NCBI GenBank assembly: GCA_949152475.1
Contig: OX424560.1
Coordinates: 19,841,106 to 19,905,105 of the forward strand
Direction: 5' to 3'
From: Terebella lapidaria
Taxonomy: Eukaryota; Annelida; Polychaeta; Terebellida; Terebellidae
Length of the DNA: 64,000 bases
Shown here: one piece after another, positions 1-12,015 of the stretch
Numbering within the stretch: position 1 is the first letter of the stretch
How the letters are laid out: each line of letters starts with the position of its first letter
Translations under genes and position numbers: made by a program
Notes under the pieces: generated by a model
Databases searched by the model: none
Told to the model about the DNA's origin: nothing
What the model saw: the letters and a program-made list of their open reading frames with translations, nothing else

Positions 1-533
1 AGCAACCACTTTTCTATGACTGATGGTGCTGTTACCAAGACATATACAGAAAAAAGACTGTAAAAGACTGTAAAAATTTTACCATCATGACCATGTTTGT
101 TCAAATTGTCATTCAAGTTCAAGATATATCAGGCGTACGGAACAAGCGGTGTATCACATCGGTCAGTTATCATTACATTTGCACAAATTCAATGTGTAAT
201 CTGAAACAGTCCAGCATGGATGCAACCACAGAATTATTAGCCCTAAAGTAGAGAGCCAACAATTTTATCATGATATTACTAGAGTTTGACCACCAAAGTG
301 GTCCAAATTGGTCGAAAAAGCAAGCACGCAGAGCATTGCCGTACTAGAACATCGTTGTCATGCTTGATTGAACATGCGCGTTATAATGCGCACAGCGTAC
401 TCACTCATACCACCTTAAGACCATCGGTTGTACGCCATACGATTGGGAATTGGCCAAAGAAAAATACAAAAATAAGTTGAAAATTTAATATTGATTAGAA
501 CCGGAGTTACAGCCAATTATGTGATTTTCTTTT
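1..533. other. Left edge; tail of a 338-bp repeat unit
   Basis: No gene is seen. From about 411 to 533 the sequence matches the last third of the 338-bp repeat unit found at 1841-2516: a shared 'gattgggaattggccaaag' stretch, then 'ccggagtta' and 'gccaattatgtgatttt'. The unit is cut at 533/534 by the transposable element that follows. Positions 1-410 show nothing I can assign. Confidence 0.5.
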
Positions 534-575
534 TAGGTTACCGGACCTATGGTCCGATAACCTATTGGCATGGCG

Positions 576-622
576 TTGCGTCCGTCGTCCGTCGTCGTCC
601 GTCGTCGTCGTCGTCGTCGTCC
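576..622 (+). repeat. CGTC/CGT microsatellite
   Basis: Irregular CGTC and CGT iterations follow the left terminal hairpin of the surrounding element. They are part of that element, not an independent feature. Confidence 0.8.
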
Positions 623-1011
623 ACATTTTTATCTTTTTTGTTTACAGGCGAATTTTTCTGAAATTTGGCACAAAAATACTTAAAAATAATTCAAGAAGGA
701 GGTATTTTTTAGTTTTTTGATTTTCGCATTTTGTTCAAAATGGCGGCCGTTTTCGACAAAAAATGCCTGATTTTGGACTTTGGCGGCCATTTTCTCAAAA
801 TCTGTTCAGTAACTTTTTTCCTTTTTGATAAATAACACTCCTCATATGTACTCCTATGATGTCTATAAATTTCGTTGCGCTTGAATCGCTCGAAGTGGGC
901 CATTTTGGCCCAAACTCGGCTCAAATGGGACTTTCCCATGTTAAATTCTCCTATGCTTTATAATGGGACACATTATGCCTAATATCTCACTTGATATTGA
1001 GATTAGAGACT

Positions 1012-1790
1012 AGGAATCAATTGTGGACCTATAGGAAATGATATATGCTGAATATTCTCGTGACCTTGAATTTGACCTCTGACCTCACTTTCAAGGTCAG
1101 AGCACAAAATGGCTTATATCTCGCTTATTATCGACTCTACAGCTTAGGAATCAATTGTGGACATATAGGAAATGATATATGCTGAATGTTCTCGTGACCT
1201 TGAATTTGACCTCTGACCTCAGTTTCAAGGTCAGAGCACAAAATGGCTTATATCTCGCTTATTATCGACTCTACCGCTTAGGAATCAATTGTGGACATAT
1301 AGGAAATGATATATGCTGAATATTCTCGTGACCTTGAATTTGACCTTTGACCTCATTTTCAAGGTCACAGGACAAAATGGCTAATATCTCACTTATTATC
1401 GATTTTACAGCTTAGGAATCAATTGTGGACATATAGGAAATGATATATGCTGAATATTCTCGTGACCTTGAATTTGATCTCTGACCTCATTTCCAAGGTC
1501 CAAGGACAAACTGGCTCATATCTTGCTCCTCTATTGACTGTATGGCTTGGGAATCAATTGTGGACATGATATACATGATATAGAAAATGATATACACTGA
1601 ATATTTTGATGACCTTGAATTTGACCTTCGCCCCTTCATTTTCAAGGCTACAGCATAAAATTGCTAATATCTCTCTGATTATTGAACTTACAGCTTAGCA
1701 ATCAACTGTGGACATGATATATGCTTAATGTTATATATGCTGAATACTCTCTTGACCTTGAATTCAACCAGTGACCTGGCTATCACCTAA
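1012..1790 (+). repeat. 134-bp tandem minisatellite, five to six units
   Basis: The start 'aggaatcaattgtgga' recurs at 1012, 1146, 1280 and 1414, a period of exactly 134 bp, with decayed units near 1548 and about 1690. Each unit holds a block with TGACCTTGAATTTGACC, TGACCT and, on the other strand, TGACCTTGAAA. The TGACCT motif matches the nuclear-receptor half-site. Divergence rises toward the right end, so the left units are the most recently homogenised. Confidence 0.85.
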
Positions 1791-1840
1791 AATATTAAAC
1801 ATTGTCCGGTAACCTATCTTTGGCCCTTGGCCTAATTTTT

Positions 1841-2547
1841 TCCGTTGCCATGGCAACCGTTTTTACCCGATTTCGGCAAAATTTGGAAGGGACTGAGCCA
1901 CTACCATTTCTCTCCAGCCCTAAAAATTTCAAATCGATAGGACCGTTTGCCTTTGAGTTATGAGCGCAGACATTTGCACTGAAACGTAGCTGGCCAAAAA
2001 TAACCCGAAACCGTGACCCCCAATTTTTCGACATCGGGCGATAATGGAGAATTTTCGTCGTACGACCATCGGTCGTACACCAAACGATTGGGAATTGGCC
2101 AAAGAAAAATAAAAAATAGTTGGAAAAATTAATATCGAGTAGAACCGGAGTTAGAGCCAATTATGTGATTTTCTTTTTTCCGTTGCCATGACAACTGTTT
2201 TCATCCAATTTTGGCAAAATTTTAGAGGGACTGAGCCACCACCATAGCACTCTTGCCCTATAAATTTCAAATCGATCGGACTGTTTGCCTTTGAGTTATG
2301 AGCGCAGACATTTGCACTGAAACGTCGCTGGCCAAAAAAATTTGAAACCGTGACCCCCAATTTTTCGACATCGGGCGATAATGGAGAGTTTTGGTCGTAC
2401 GACCAATGGCCATATATCAGATGATCAAGAACTGGCCATAGAAAAATACAAAATTGGTTAGAAAAAATTATCTTGATTAAAACCGAAGTTATGGTGAATT
2501 ATTGATTTTTACATTTTCCGTTGCCATGGCAACGGAAATGTTGCCAT
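1841..2547 (+). repeat. 338-bp tandem repeat, two full units plus stub
   Basis: The start 'tccgttgccatg' recurs at 1841, 2179 and 2517, a period of exactly 338 bp. Units one and two are about 85-90% alike by eye; the third stops after roughly 30 bp in a run of GTTGCCATGGCAAC palindromes. Reading frames on the minus strand are similar between units, but they look like by-products of the repeat rather than a gene. Confidence 0.8.
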
Positions 2548-2565
2548 GGCAACATGGCAACATTG

Positions 2566-2975
2566 CCAAGATGGGTCTTCTGTTGTCGAGAATAAAAGGG
2601 AAACACAGTGCATTAGCAAAAGAACCGAAGTAGGGAATGAGGATACTGCTTGACAACTTGAAAAGGATTGCTCGATCTGTGGCCTACTCTACCATTACGT
2701 TCATATGAATGAATAAAAAATCCTGAAAAATTATCTCAGCTCTGAAGCAGCCAACTCTTCTTTTTTGGACAATTGTCGAGTCCTCTCCAAATTATTTTTC
2801 AGCACTTTCCCACTGATTATATATCTTTTTTTTTTTTTTATCTTTCTGAGCTTGTCTCAGTGTAATCTGGAATTTTGTTGCAAGCTTCTTCTGTGGTTGC
2901 AGAACTGTAAAAAAAAATATTCATGATATTTTCTTGAGGTGAAAAGTCGGCACTTCTTTCCATCTCAATATATGC
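2566..2975. repeat. Diverged block, copy 1 (pairs with 4848-5290)
   Basis: The block shares ordered segments with 4848-5290: 'ttctgttgtcgaga', 'aaaacagtgcatt' (here 'aaacacagtgcatt'), 'atcctgaaaaat', 'ttcttctgtggttg' and 'cttgaggtgaaaagtcggca'. The copies are in direct orientation about 2.3 kb apart and heavily diverged, with poly-T runs of different length. No reading frame is conserved between them, so I treat this as repeat DNA. Confidence 0.65.
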
Positions 2976-4847
2976 GGGTCATACCAGGCAAATCATTTTC
3001 AGCTTGACAACAACAGGAAAATTTGTGAAAAAATCCCTGATTTTTCGTCTTGAAACCAAATTGAAAATGTGATTAACAATCATAGCATTAGTCGAAGGAA
3101 TAATACAGACCAAACTACCGAAATTAAACATTTGTCCTAAACGATGTCCTGAATACAGGTATCATCGTTCTTGAAAATCATTCAGCTAATAAACAATCAT
3201 GCAAATGAATTATTTGTCACGTTATCGGATTCAACCTCTTTGATTTAGTAACGTTAGTTTATTCATGTGTTACGATTTATATATTTTTCCAACCGTATTG
3301 TTTCTATTTTGCATATGTATCATGTATTTTTGTATGTTGTTGGAATTAAAATATTTTGAATTGAATGAATTGTTGATAACATATTCCATATATTTTTCAA
3401 TATGAATAATAGATTTCATTCATATTCGATGTTAGTGGCATGCGAACCAATGGTCTTTTATCATGGTCCGAAGCACACCTCCATTTTACTGTACCTGAGA
3501 AATCGTTGTTTTTTAGACAAGGAGACGACCGAATACAAAAAAGAAAACTTATGTTTGCGTTGCCCTAATCCTCTTCCGTAGGAAAACATAGCATGTATGC
3601 AAAATATGCTATTTATTCTTTCTCCCCAGGTGGTAGGCCTACTGTCCATCATGTCTCTGGTCTGTCTCCGAACATCTCGATAGTGTATTGTGAGTAGCTC
3701 TCCGACTGAAATATTCCCAATAATGATGATGGCTTATGGATTTTGCTCGAACAATTGGCGCTCAGGAATTATAATGAAATATGAATTGCTACAAACTGTG
3801 ATTACGCAGTCCCGGACGTGGGGGTTGCCATGCACGCCCTTCACTCATAACTGGGCGTTGTCTGATCAAGTTATTTTGTGTTTGGGCTGGATCGTGTTAA
3901 CGCCCTGGCGACATACACACGTGCACCTCTGGGAGTTTACGCATGTACACAGTACAGTGAACCCATAATATAACTATGTTATGCATAATATTGACAGCAG
4001 TCTACACTATATACGTATGAAAGCATTATTATGCACACTTTTGCTGTCCATGTTTGGTCAGATTTTGCTGGTACCAATTATAAAAGTATAATTGAAGTAC
4101 AATATGAACATGACATATGCATTTCAAAGAGATAACACCTATCTTCTCAGGATAAAGCAGAGGAAATGCCACAAATTCTGAACGAGAAACACCAGAGTAC
4201 GAAGTAATAAGTTACGACGCGATAACTTTCAGATTAGCAAGGGGCTGTATATCGGTCACGCAGAGTTATCTAATACCAGACAGGGCACGGAATTTTTCTG
4301 CTGTATGTTCCTCAAGAGATTCAGTAGTTTTTCACCGTTTGATTCCTCGACGATAAGCGAGGTGGACCCCATGCTGTAATGTTACTGTGTATATCAACAA
4401 AACCTCGGGGGTATATCCTCGTCCATCGAACATGTAAGCCACGTGCCGCCAAGTACCGATGCGTTACATGACGTAACTAGAGATGTAACCCATTCGATTT
4501 GAATGATCAAAACTTCCATGTTATATTGTAGCGTGGAATTGAGGCGGGGTGAGAAATTCGATCAGAAATATACATAACGAGAGATGTATTTTCGTCCGTT
4601 GAGCAGGAAATGGCAATGTTTCCAGTTGTTTAGTGAGAAGATCCGACAAAAGTATGAAGATGGTGAGACTTTACTTTATACGCGATTCACTTCTAATCAT
4701 AAAAAAGTGATTCGATAGCATGTTTCAACTCAAGCAAAATTTGTGAACCAACTTTTCATCAGCGATGACGTGAAACTTGTTATGTTTCAAGGGCAATCGT
4801 GTCTTCAATGTCTAGTTTTCCGGGATCATCCGCTGAGTGACTGCATC
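2976..4847. other. Unassigned spacer
   Basis: AT-rich DNA between the two diverged blocks. I see no exon with convincing splice sites, no long inverted repeat and no recognisable protein. Confidence 0.5.
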
Positions 4848-5290
4848 CATGAAGATGGATCTTCTGTTGTCGAGAAAGATTCGGAATAAATGGTTCATCC
4901 ATCAACCTTTTTTGGGGAGGATGGGCGGAAAAACAGTGCATTGGAAAAACCTGCCGAGAAAAATGAGAAGACTGCTAATACATCTACGACGACAACCTCA
5001 AAAGAATTCCTCAATCTATGCTATACCATTATGCTCATATAAAATGATTCGAAAAGAAAATCCTGAAAAATCTTAGCATCTTCAATCCTCTTTCTTGGAC
5101 AACTGTGGAGGCATCTCCTAATATATTTTTTTTTCAGCAAACTTCTCCACATTTTTTTTTTATCTTTACGAGCATCTCTCAGTGGAATCTGCAGGCTTCT
5201 TCTCGCGGTATCTTCTGTGGTTGTAGAACTGGAAAAAAAATCTTCATGATATCTTCTTGAGGTGAAAAGTCGGCACATTTTTTTCCAACC
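4848..5290. repeat. Diverged block, copy 2
   Basis: Direct-orientation relative of 2566-2975. Open stretches exist on both strands here (for example a lysine/arginine-rich one on the minus strand over 5021-5353), but they are broken in the other copy. Coding is therefore not supported. Confidence 0.6.
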
Positions 5291-5999
5291 ACGCCAGTCT
5301 GCGTTTTTTTCTTTTTGCATAGACCAGGCAGCACCACCGCCAAGCAGCTGCATTCACGGGCCATTCGACATTTAGACCCGTCCGTGGATTTATTCATAGC
5401 TTGTGGGCAGTTAGTGCCAGCAAATGTACAGATATTTTCGTGTTTACTCTGGAAGCGAGTTATTCTACTTGACTTCTGGGTTTCGGTTACAAATAGACGC
5501 CCAGCCGGGTGGCGCTAATTTGCTTTGTTGTGATTGGCCTTGGTGAGGAAGAAAGAAAGAGTAACTTTGGCTCACTTCTGATCGGGAAGAAAAGGTCGGA
5601 AATCTCGAAAATGCCAACTTGCACGATTCCATTGGATCATATAATGCTTTCCTGACCAGTGATATGCAACGGTCCGTGACTGTACATCGCAGTACATGAA
5701 GAGGAAGGTCAAGAAAGGAATCCTATTTCCTGGTAAGAACAGCAAAGTTGGAGAGAAATACACACAATGTAACATGTCTATAAATAATATACATATACAT
5801 GTATGTCTGCTGGTACATATATACAATGCAATTATTGTTTCTTATAACATGAACTGAGTTTAATATAATTATTTGTAAAGAAATCTAGAATCTCGTGGTG
5901 ACAACATACACAACATCGTTGTATATATGAAAGCGTTGTTACCTAATTTATCTGATTGATAATTATAGACGTTGTATTCTGTAGTTATTCACTATTATA
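5291..5999. other. Unassigned spacer
   Basis: No gene, RNA or long repeat recognised. Confidence 0.4.
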
Positions 6000-6140
6000 C
6001 AAATATTGGATGTTGAGGAGTCCAATATACAGTTTACGGGATTCAGAAATGTCATATTGGCCGAGGCGCAGCCGAGGTCAATATGACATTTCTGAATCCT
6101 GTAAACTGTATATTGGACGACTCTCAACATCCAACATTTG
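6000..6140. repeat. Near-perfect ~140-bp foldback
   Basis: The sequence reads into its own complement from 'aatattggatgttgag' at the left to 'ctcaacatccaacattt' at the right, around a GC-rich centre 'gccgaggcgcagccgagg' (about 6060-6077). Only a few bases mismatch across two arms of roughly 65 bp, so as RNA it would form a long hairpin. Related 'cgtccaatatacattt' and 'cgtccaacattgag' segments follow at about 6231-6284, suggesting a larger decayed element ending near 6290. It is most likely a MITE remnant; a functional hairpin RNA is only a possibility. Confidence 0.7.
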
Positions 6141-7350
6141 CTATATTATTTACCAATGAATGTAGGAGAAACCCAGAGTCGGGAAAAACCACATGTAACA
6201 CACGCTCTGATTTGCTGATAAGCACCCGCCCGTCCAATATACATTTTTGCCGTACAATATCGACTTTCGCCGTCCAACATTGAGTATGTAGGATTGTCAC
6301 GTGGTACAAATCGCCCAGTCAGGAGTGTCCTTACAGTGGGAATACCACCGAGTGAATAATATTCACTAATATACTGATGGGAGCCCATCGTAAGTTTCAC
6401 AATTTCTCGTGAAACATGTACCAGACACAAATCCTGGAGATTACTGAACAACAAACAGCATGTTTCTGGTTACTATCACGCGCTATAGACAATCGTTATT
6501 TATAATACTTGGGATTTTTTTCAGGGAAGGGTGGGGGAACATCTGGATTTTTGTTTTTGCACAGTGCAAAACCAACGGTAATGTCCTTGTCTCAAACTAT
6601 TTATTCAAACAACAGGGGGAATATTCGGCGTGCATTTCTCACTTATTGAACACGTGTCTGGGGCCGAGCAGAACGCTACGAGGTCACCTTATTGGTTGAT
6701 TCGCATCACATGGCATCCACATGTTCCCATGGTAACGTAGGATGTCTGTCGGTGCAATGTGGGCAGATGAAAACAAGTGGTGTTAGAATGGATTTGAGTT
6801 TGAGATTTATTCAAATCCTCGATCTGATATTTTCTTTACCCTTATATGGCGAGAAAACAAGTTGAAACAAAATCGATTTCATGAAAGAAAATACTTGAGA
6901 GTCTTTGGAATTTCATGGAAAAGAATTGAAATTTAATACCACGCATGCCCTAAACTATATGCACGTACTGGGATTTAATAGTATGTAAGAGTTGAATCTG
7001 AAAGCTGCTATGTTAGTTTAGGCTATCATTATTTTTGTACAATTAAAACATTCGCGGTTTTTTTAAACCAGACGTTTCGAATCTGGAGGAAGGAAAACAC
7101 TTTATTTATCCTTGAAACATAATAGGGTTGCGCCCAAAACTTACAAATACAAACTAACAAGAAGATTTTTTTCGCGAGCCGTTCGTTCGCCCGTCCGGTA
7201 CTTCGCCTTGACTTTCTAGCTATGATTTGAGTTAACGCGCTCTCATAGGAGGTTTCGTATGTCCTTCGCCACTACCAACAATCAAACGCCTCCCCCTACT
7301 GCTCCAAACTTGTTGTTGCCTGGACTACTTAGATAATTGTTTACCATCTT
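6141..7350. other. Upstream region of the MS4A-like gene
   Basis: No exon is supported. A pyrimidine-AG ('accatcttacag', ending at 7354) lies 36 bp before the start codon of the membrane-protein gene and could be the acceptor of a 5'-untranslated exon. If so, the promoter lies further upstream and is not visible to me. Confidence 0.3.
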
Positions 7351-7390
7351 ACAGTGCTGATGCCGTGAAATCTGGAGGTAATTGTGAGCC

Positions 7391-8107
7391 ATGGAGCCGC
7401 GCTGCCGCCCACTATCCCAGCAACTTGCGCCGGAGGATCTCACTGTTCTACCGGACCACGCCATACCGCGAGAGACGCTCACGCGGAAGTCCACAAGACA
7501 CCAGCCGTTACCGGAGAAACACGTACCGGAGTACCCGTCGGTAGCCAAGCAACCACACCAGCAGTACGCGCCGGAGACACCGCTGTTGCCAGGGCGACCA
7601 GCCGCACGCGAGCACCTTGACAACGGCGGTCCGTCGTCAGCGACAGCGGAGCAAATCTCTCCGCGTGAGAACAAGCCGTTGTCAAGACAACCAAACCACC
7701 CAGACTACGCCGGTGACGATATGGAGCCGGTACTAAATAGTTACAGACCGATAGGGGATGATCGTCGTTCCCCAACACCGGAGAAAAACGGCGAACTTCC
7801 ATATGACCAACTGATACCGCTTGAAGAACTCCCCATAGAGCCACCCCAGCGGTACTCGCAAGCGCCCACCGTCGGCGATGAACAGCCCATGTTCAGACGT
7901 CCGCGCCGAAGGCGCCCAAACCCCGGCGGTCGCAATAGCACTTACAATGCCACCGCCGCCTTCTGCCTCGGGATATTACTAATCATAATCGGGATAGTTG
8001 AAATAGGTCTGAATATCGCTGGAATACTCCTACAACATTTCTATAGAACGAACTCCGCGTGGAATATCGTGTTTTTCTTGGCCCCCGGTCTGTGGTGCAG
8101 TATTTTT
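7391..8107 (+). CDS. MS4A/CD20-like four-helix membrane protein, exon 1
   Basis: First coding exon (239 codons, ends in phase 0 before GTAAGT). The ATG sits in a strong context (GCCATGG) and no earlier in-frame start is supported. Residues 1-180 form a proline- and glutamate-rich tail, predicted cytoplasmic, ending in a basic run (RRPRRRRPNPGG). Helix 1 spans about 189-213 (AFCLGILLIIIGIVEIGLNI) and helix 2 begins at about 226 with APGLWCSIF. Exons 2 and 3 add the rest of helix 2 and helices 3 and 4, giving at least 335 residues. The layout of four hydrophobic helices, a W-x-S-I-F then ILCGTLGVVSA second helix, and introns inside the membrane region resembles the MS4A/CD20 family (signalling or channel-associated tetraspan proteins of the plasma membrane). 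The N-tail is much longer than in typical members. Another tetraspan family is the main alternative. Confidence 0.75.
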
Positions 8108-9745
8108 GTAAGTATGCTTGTACACCGTACTGACTGGTACACTGGGTATCATGTTCGTTATTCCATGCCTTCACCTGGATAACTCAATACGTGTATTATA
8201 CCGTGCATTTATTGTTCAGCTGTTTATGTATTTTGGATATCTTTTCAAACCAGCTTCCATAGGACAACGCCTGCACTATCTAAATGTAGGCCTACATGTA
8301 AACCAAGAAACCAAGCCTTCTTGGCTTTCTGCTAAATCTAAAGAGATCTGCTCTAAAAGATCAGTGGCTAAACCCTATGCTATATTCTCGTGAATAATAT
8401 TTCGCCAGTCGGCACAGAAAGACATCTATCACTATTTTTAGTGATAGACAGTTTACGTAAGATCCGGTCCCTTCATGTCGGATTAGAATGGATTACGCAA
8501 ATTTTGTTGTTTCGAGATCCTATGGCATTAGGATTTCGCTCATTGCAAATGCAAAACTCTACAAGATGCATCATCGGAGAAAGAAGGCCCGGGGGGGGGG
8601 GGGGGGGGGGGGTTAGGGTATATCAATCTAGTGTTGTACAGTATGACTTATTTGCATCGAGGTAACGAAAAACAGTCAAACAGGTTTTGTACCTTATTGG
8701 ACGAAAACAAGCAATGGTTTTCCATTTTAAGTTTTTATTGAAGATAAAAACACGAATTCGTATTATCTAATGCCATGGCGAAATAATGTTTAGAGAAGCA
8801 CTGCATGGGCAAAAACTCCAGACACAGGATATAGGCTCCCGCCAAATAACTCACTCCAGACAGGCCTGCTGTTGTTTTCTGGTATGCAATGCTCTGCAAC
8901 GAAAGTCCAACTCAACAACTGAGCAATATTGTCTTACAGTATGTAGGCATAATATTACAGCACATAAGAGATGCTTGGTACGTGTAAGTTAATGGAGAAA
9001 TATGACCCTTTTCTGAAGTGGAGTTTTCTATATTTACAAGACTTTATTCAATTCCAGGGGTTGCAATTCGCCCTTTTTTTTCTCTCGACTAGAACAAACT
9101 CCATTGGAATTTCTGACCCAGTTTGGACAGACATATTGAATTACTGACGCACGTTCGTTGACTTGCAACTGTAATGTGCATAAAAACCACGCGATATGCC
9201 CCAAGTGTATACACGTGTATCATTAGCAACATATATTCATTTGAAAAAAAAGTACTGGCGTGAGTTCGAAGGCATGTATTATTTCAAAAGCTCGACTGCC
9301 AATTAAAAGCTATTTTATGGGGCAAATCATCTTCAGTCTCAACCAAAGTTTCCTAATTATGTTTTTCGGACTTTCGATATACATGTATAATAATTGTAGA
9401 GTTTGTTGTGCATATCTGTTCGCGTCAGCATTCACCAGGCTTGAAAACACAGATCAGTTTATCATTTATATTCAAATATACGGCAATTTATCTCCATGTT
9501 CAGCAAGTCATCAACATGAATGTAGTCTTATCCTACTAGGATTTCCTACGAGATTTATCATCATGATATAGGTAGTAGTGCTAACGTTGATATGATTTCA
9601 CCACCTACCCGTGTAATACTGCTCGAAAGTAAACGTCTAGCACTTCATCACCAACGCTAAACACTTCGCAAATCAAAATAATACACACAAGCAATTAAAC
9701 CATCCCAATTTATAACTCAATCCCCTGCTGCCTCTCTCCCCACAG
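8108..9745 (+). other. Intron 1 of the MS4A-like gene
   Basis: Begins GTAAGT, ends in a pyrimidine-rich CCCCACAG. It contains a run of 22 G at 8591-8612. Short open stretches inside look incidental. Confidence 0.7.
8591..8612 (+). repeat. Poly-G run (22 nt)
   Basis: An uninterrupted run of G after GGCCC, able to form G-quadruplexes. Its length is likely unreliable in sequencing. Confidence 0.9.
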
Positions 9746-9925
9746 TTCATTCTATGTGGTACTCTGGGCGTGGTGTCCGCACGCCGCCGTGTAACATGGT
9801 CCATAGTGACACACCTTGTGGCCGCCACCCTTGCCAGCGTGTTCGCCTGCTTGCTCCTCGCCATGTCAGCCTGGGGTATCTTCCGTGAGATCGTGTACGG
9901 CAGTTCGACGGACGGAGTCTCTCTG
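9746..9925 (+). CDS. MS4A/CD20-like protein, exon 2
   Basis: Sixty codons, phase 0 at both ends, between CCCCACAG and GTACGG. It encodes the end of helix 2 (FILCGTLGVVSARRR, residues 240-254), helix 3 (about 257-284, WSIVTHLVAATLASVFACLL and beyond) and the loop before helix 4. GC content is visibly higher than in the flanking introns, as expected of a real exon. Confidence 0.75.
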
Positions 9926-11906
9926 GTACGGATTTTGAGGAGTATAGAAAATGAAATAATTAATGGAAAATATTCATTGATTTAAAAAAAAAAAAAATAT
10001 ATATATATATATACAAATAAAAAAAAAGAAAATTGTTAATTTTTAAGGGCTGTAAATGTGAGGCTTGTGATTCCTTTTACAACCCAAAGGAAAAGACCCA
10101 CTGTTTTTTTTTGCTATTTACCGTATGTTATGCAGTAGTCTATGTGGTAAAAACACCGTCAATGTACCATAAATTAGCATGTAGTACTGGGCATATTGCA
10201 GAAAAAAGGTTTTGTATGTGAAGAGTGCGGTACGGCTAGAGAAGTAGATAACAGCGTGTAGTATTTCCGTGTAGATCCAGAATAAGTGGCAGTGTAGGGT
10301 TCATCAGCCGAGACAGCTCAGTACCACAGCCATGTAGATATATCGTACAAGTCGCACACGTGCATGACACATAACCAAACATTAGTTCGTTGAGGTGTGG
10401 CTGTTTCTAAAACGGACATATCTGGCATACTTTGTGACTCAGACATAGAGTCGGTGTCGGTCATCACTTCACAAGTCGGTGATAAAACAGTGGTAGCTCT
10501 ACACATGAAGCCTACTGAAACTGTGAGCAACACGGGCAAGGATTCAACGTGTTCTTGAGAGTGGAGAGGTAGAAATCTGATAGGAAAAAGGGCAGGCATG
10601 CTTTAAATTAGTATGACATGTATCAGTATTTCTGCTTGTATGTATCATGTTTTGGCATTCAACTCCTCAGGCTAATACATGTATACAATGGAGAAAATTG
10701 TCATTCCGTTTTGGGATACACTTGATCTTGCACTTAATTTTAGTTCCCTTCATTTTATGAATGCGAGCCATTTTTCATGCTCTTGAACCCTCTGAATTAC
10801 ACTCTTGGTCCCTTTCCAACACACATACAATATATTCCCATATACACCTCTCAACTTGAAAGCCCACATATTTTAATTCCCGGACGTTCCTTTTCTCTTC
10901 TATAGTATTGGTCGTGACTAGAGCGAGTTTCCTGTTTGTTTTCGTACAAAGGTCATTAGCTTTCCCTATTCCGAGTATGGGCGGGGATACTCGAAGTTAG
11001 ATGATTTAGATTAGTTCTCTTCCCAGATGTTTTGGCCTGGGATAACATCAACTGCAAATTGTGGGAAAGAGTTCTAAATTTGCGTTTCCCTGTGTTACAC
11101 ATCGCCGGAAATAGGACTTGCATGCCTAAAAGAGATTCTGATAACAACAATACTCCAATACGCAAATTGGCCGGGCGGGAATATTCACAGCCAGAAGAAT
11201 AGTTAGAGAAGTTCTGAAATATCAAAAGCACAACAGCTATTTTTGGCCACTCACTTTGATACTTACAAGGTGGCAAGTAACTGTTTTCCTCGCGAAGAAA
11301 CATATTGTTCTCAATTCACACAGTAACAATAGCCATAATTTTATGATTCATATGGATTTGAAATGGCCACTATTGTGGAGAATATATATGGGCTACACAG
11401 TCACATCATCCCCAGTAATATGGCGAATGAGTAATTGATTATTTGACATGCATACAAAACCAGCCAAGATATCGAAAGTAATAAAATTCAAGCATAATGG
11501 AACACACAGTCAAACAATTTGAACCTACTGAATATTCCCAATGTAATGTTAAATGTCAATAATATCATGATTTTAATCCAATCTTGATATAATGGTGATT
11601 TTTTGGAAAAGGAAAACAATATACACAAGAATACTCATGTTTCTATCCTACTCTGTGTCCAGTGTCAATTAAACATGCTGATTTCTTCAGAACCCGATAT
11701 GTTCTGATCACATGACAAACGCCAGTGTGTCTTTTGATACAGTATTTGGTTGGGCTTTGTTTCTATTGTAAAATGTTGTATTTTACGTTTGTTTTTGGAA
11801 TCCTCAAAATTTGGCTGTATTGGTTGTAATAGATTTATACTTACATTCTAAAGCCAGCTAATAAGACGAATTTGTTTCATGCATTATTCTGCTTCCTTTA
11901 CGCCAG
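9926..11906 (+). other. Intron 2 of the MS4A-like gene
   Basis: GT-AG intron. It includes an A-run and short TA microsatellite near 9985-10013. An antisense open stretch over 10318-10599 is not supported as a gene. The segment at about 11690-11870 resembles 24710-24858 and 40870-41010, so part of the downstream repeat family reaches into this intron. Confidence 0.65.
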
Positions 11907-12015
11907 GCATGCCTGATTATCTTGTGTGTGATGGGGTTTGGAGCCTTGTTGGCCCTGTTCATCGCCCTGGCGGCAAGTGTCATCTGTTGCCAGGTCTTCT
12001 GCAGAAAATCCCAAG
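11907..12015 (+). CDS. MS4A/CD20-like protein, exon 3
   Basis: Exon of 109 nt entering in phase 0 after TTTACGCCAG and leaving in phase 1 before GTCAGT. It encodes helix 4 (about 300-330, CLIILCVMGFGALLALFIAL...) and a Cys-rich juxtamembrane turn CCQVFCRKSQ. The next exon is not certain. One candidate acceptor (CTACAG ending at 12364) would add one glycine and stop; another near 12621 would add a longer tail. Neither is convincing. Confidence 0.7.

Larger units (their letters stand above)
536..1814. mobile_element. 1.28-kb TA-flanked non-autonomous element
   Basis: The ends are an 11-bp perfect inverted repeat, GGTTACCGGAC at 536-546 and its complement at 1804-1814, each flanked by TA (534-535 and 1815-1816). 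A TA target duplication is usual for Tc1/mariner-like transposons, but no transposase is present. The left end continues into an imperfect hairpin (536-562) and a CGTC/CGT microsatellite. The interior carries a 134-bp tandem array. The element interrupts a 338-bp repeat: the sequence left of 534 and right of about 1836 are the tail and head of neighbouring units. The superfamily is an inference from the TA and could be wrong. Confidence 0.6.

Noticed and set aside
1012..1790. CRISPR-like array
   Set aside because: The 134-bp units are contiguous and all similar; there are no unique spacers, and the context is animal DNA.
1795..2360. Two related minus-strand open frames
   Set aside because: They come from the 338-bp tandem repeat; the similarity reflects DNA repetition and the ends are not conserved.
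4837..5353. Overlapping basic open frames on both strands
   Set aside because: They are not preserved in the related block at 2566-2975 and depend on poly-A/T runs.
8390..8665. Plus-strand open frame through the poly-G run
   Set aside because: A glycine run from the homopolymer, inside intron 1.
10318..10599. Minus-strand 93-codon open frame with an acceptor-like CCTATCAG inside
   Set aside because: It lies antisense in intron 2 of the membrane-protein gene, has no partner exons with matching phase and no recognised motif.
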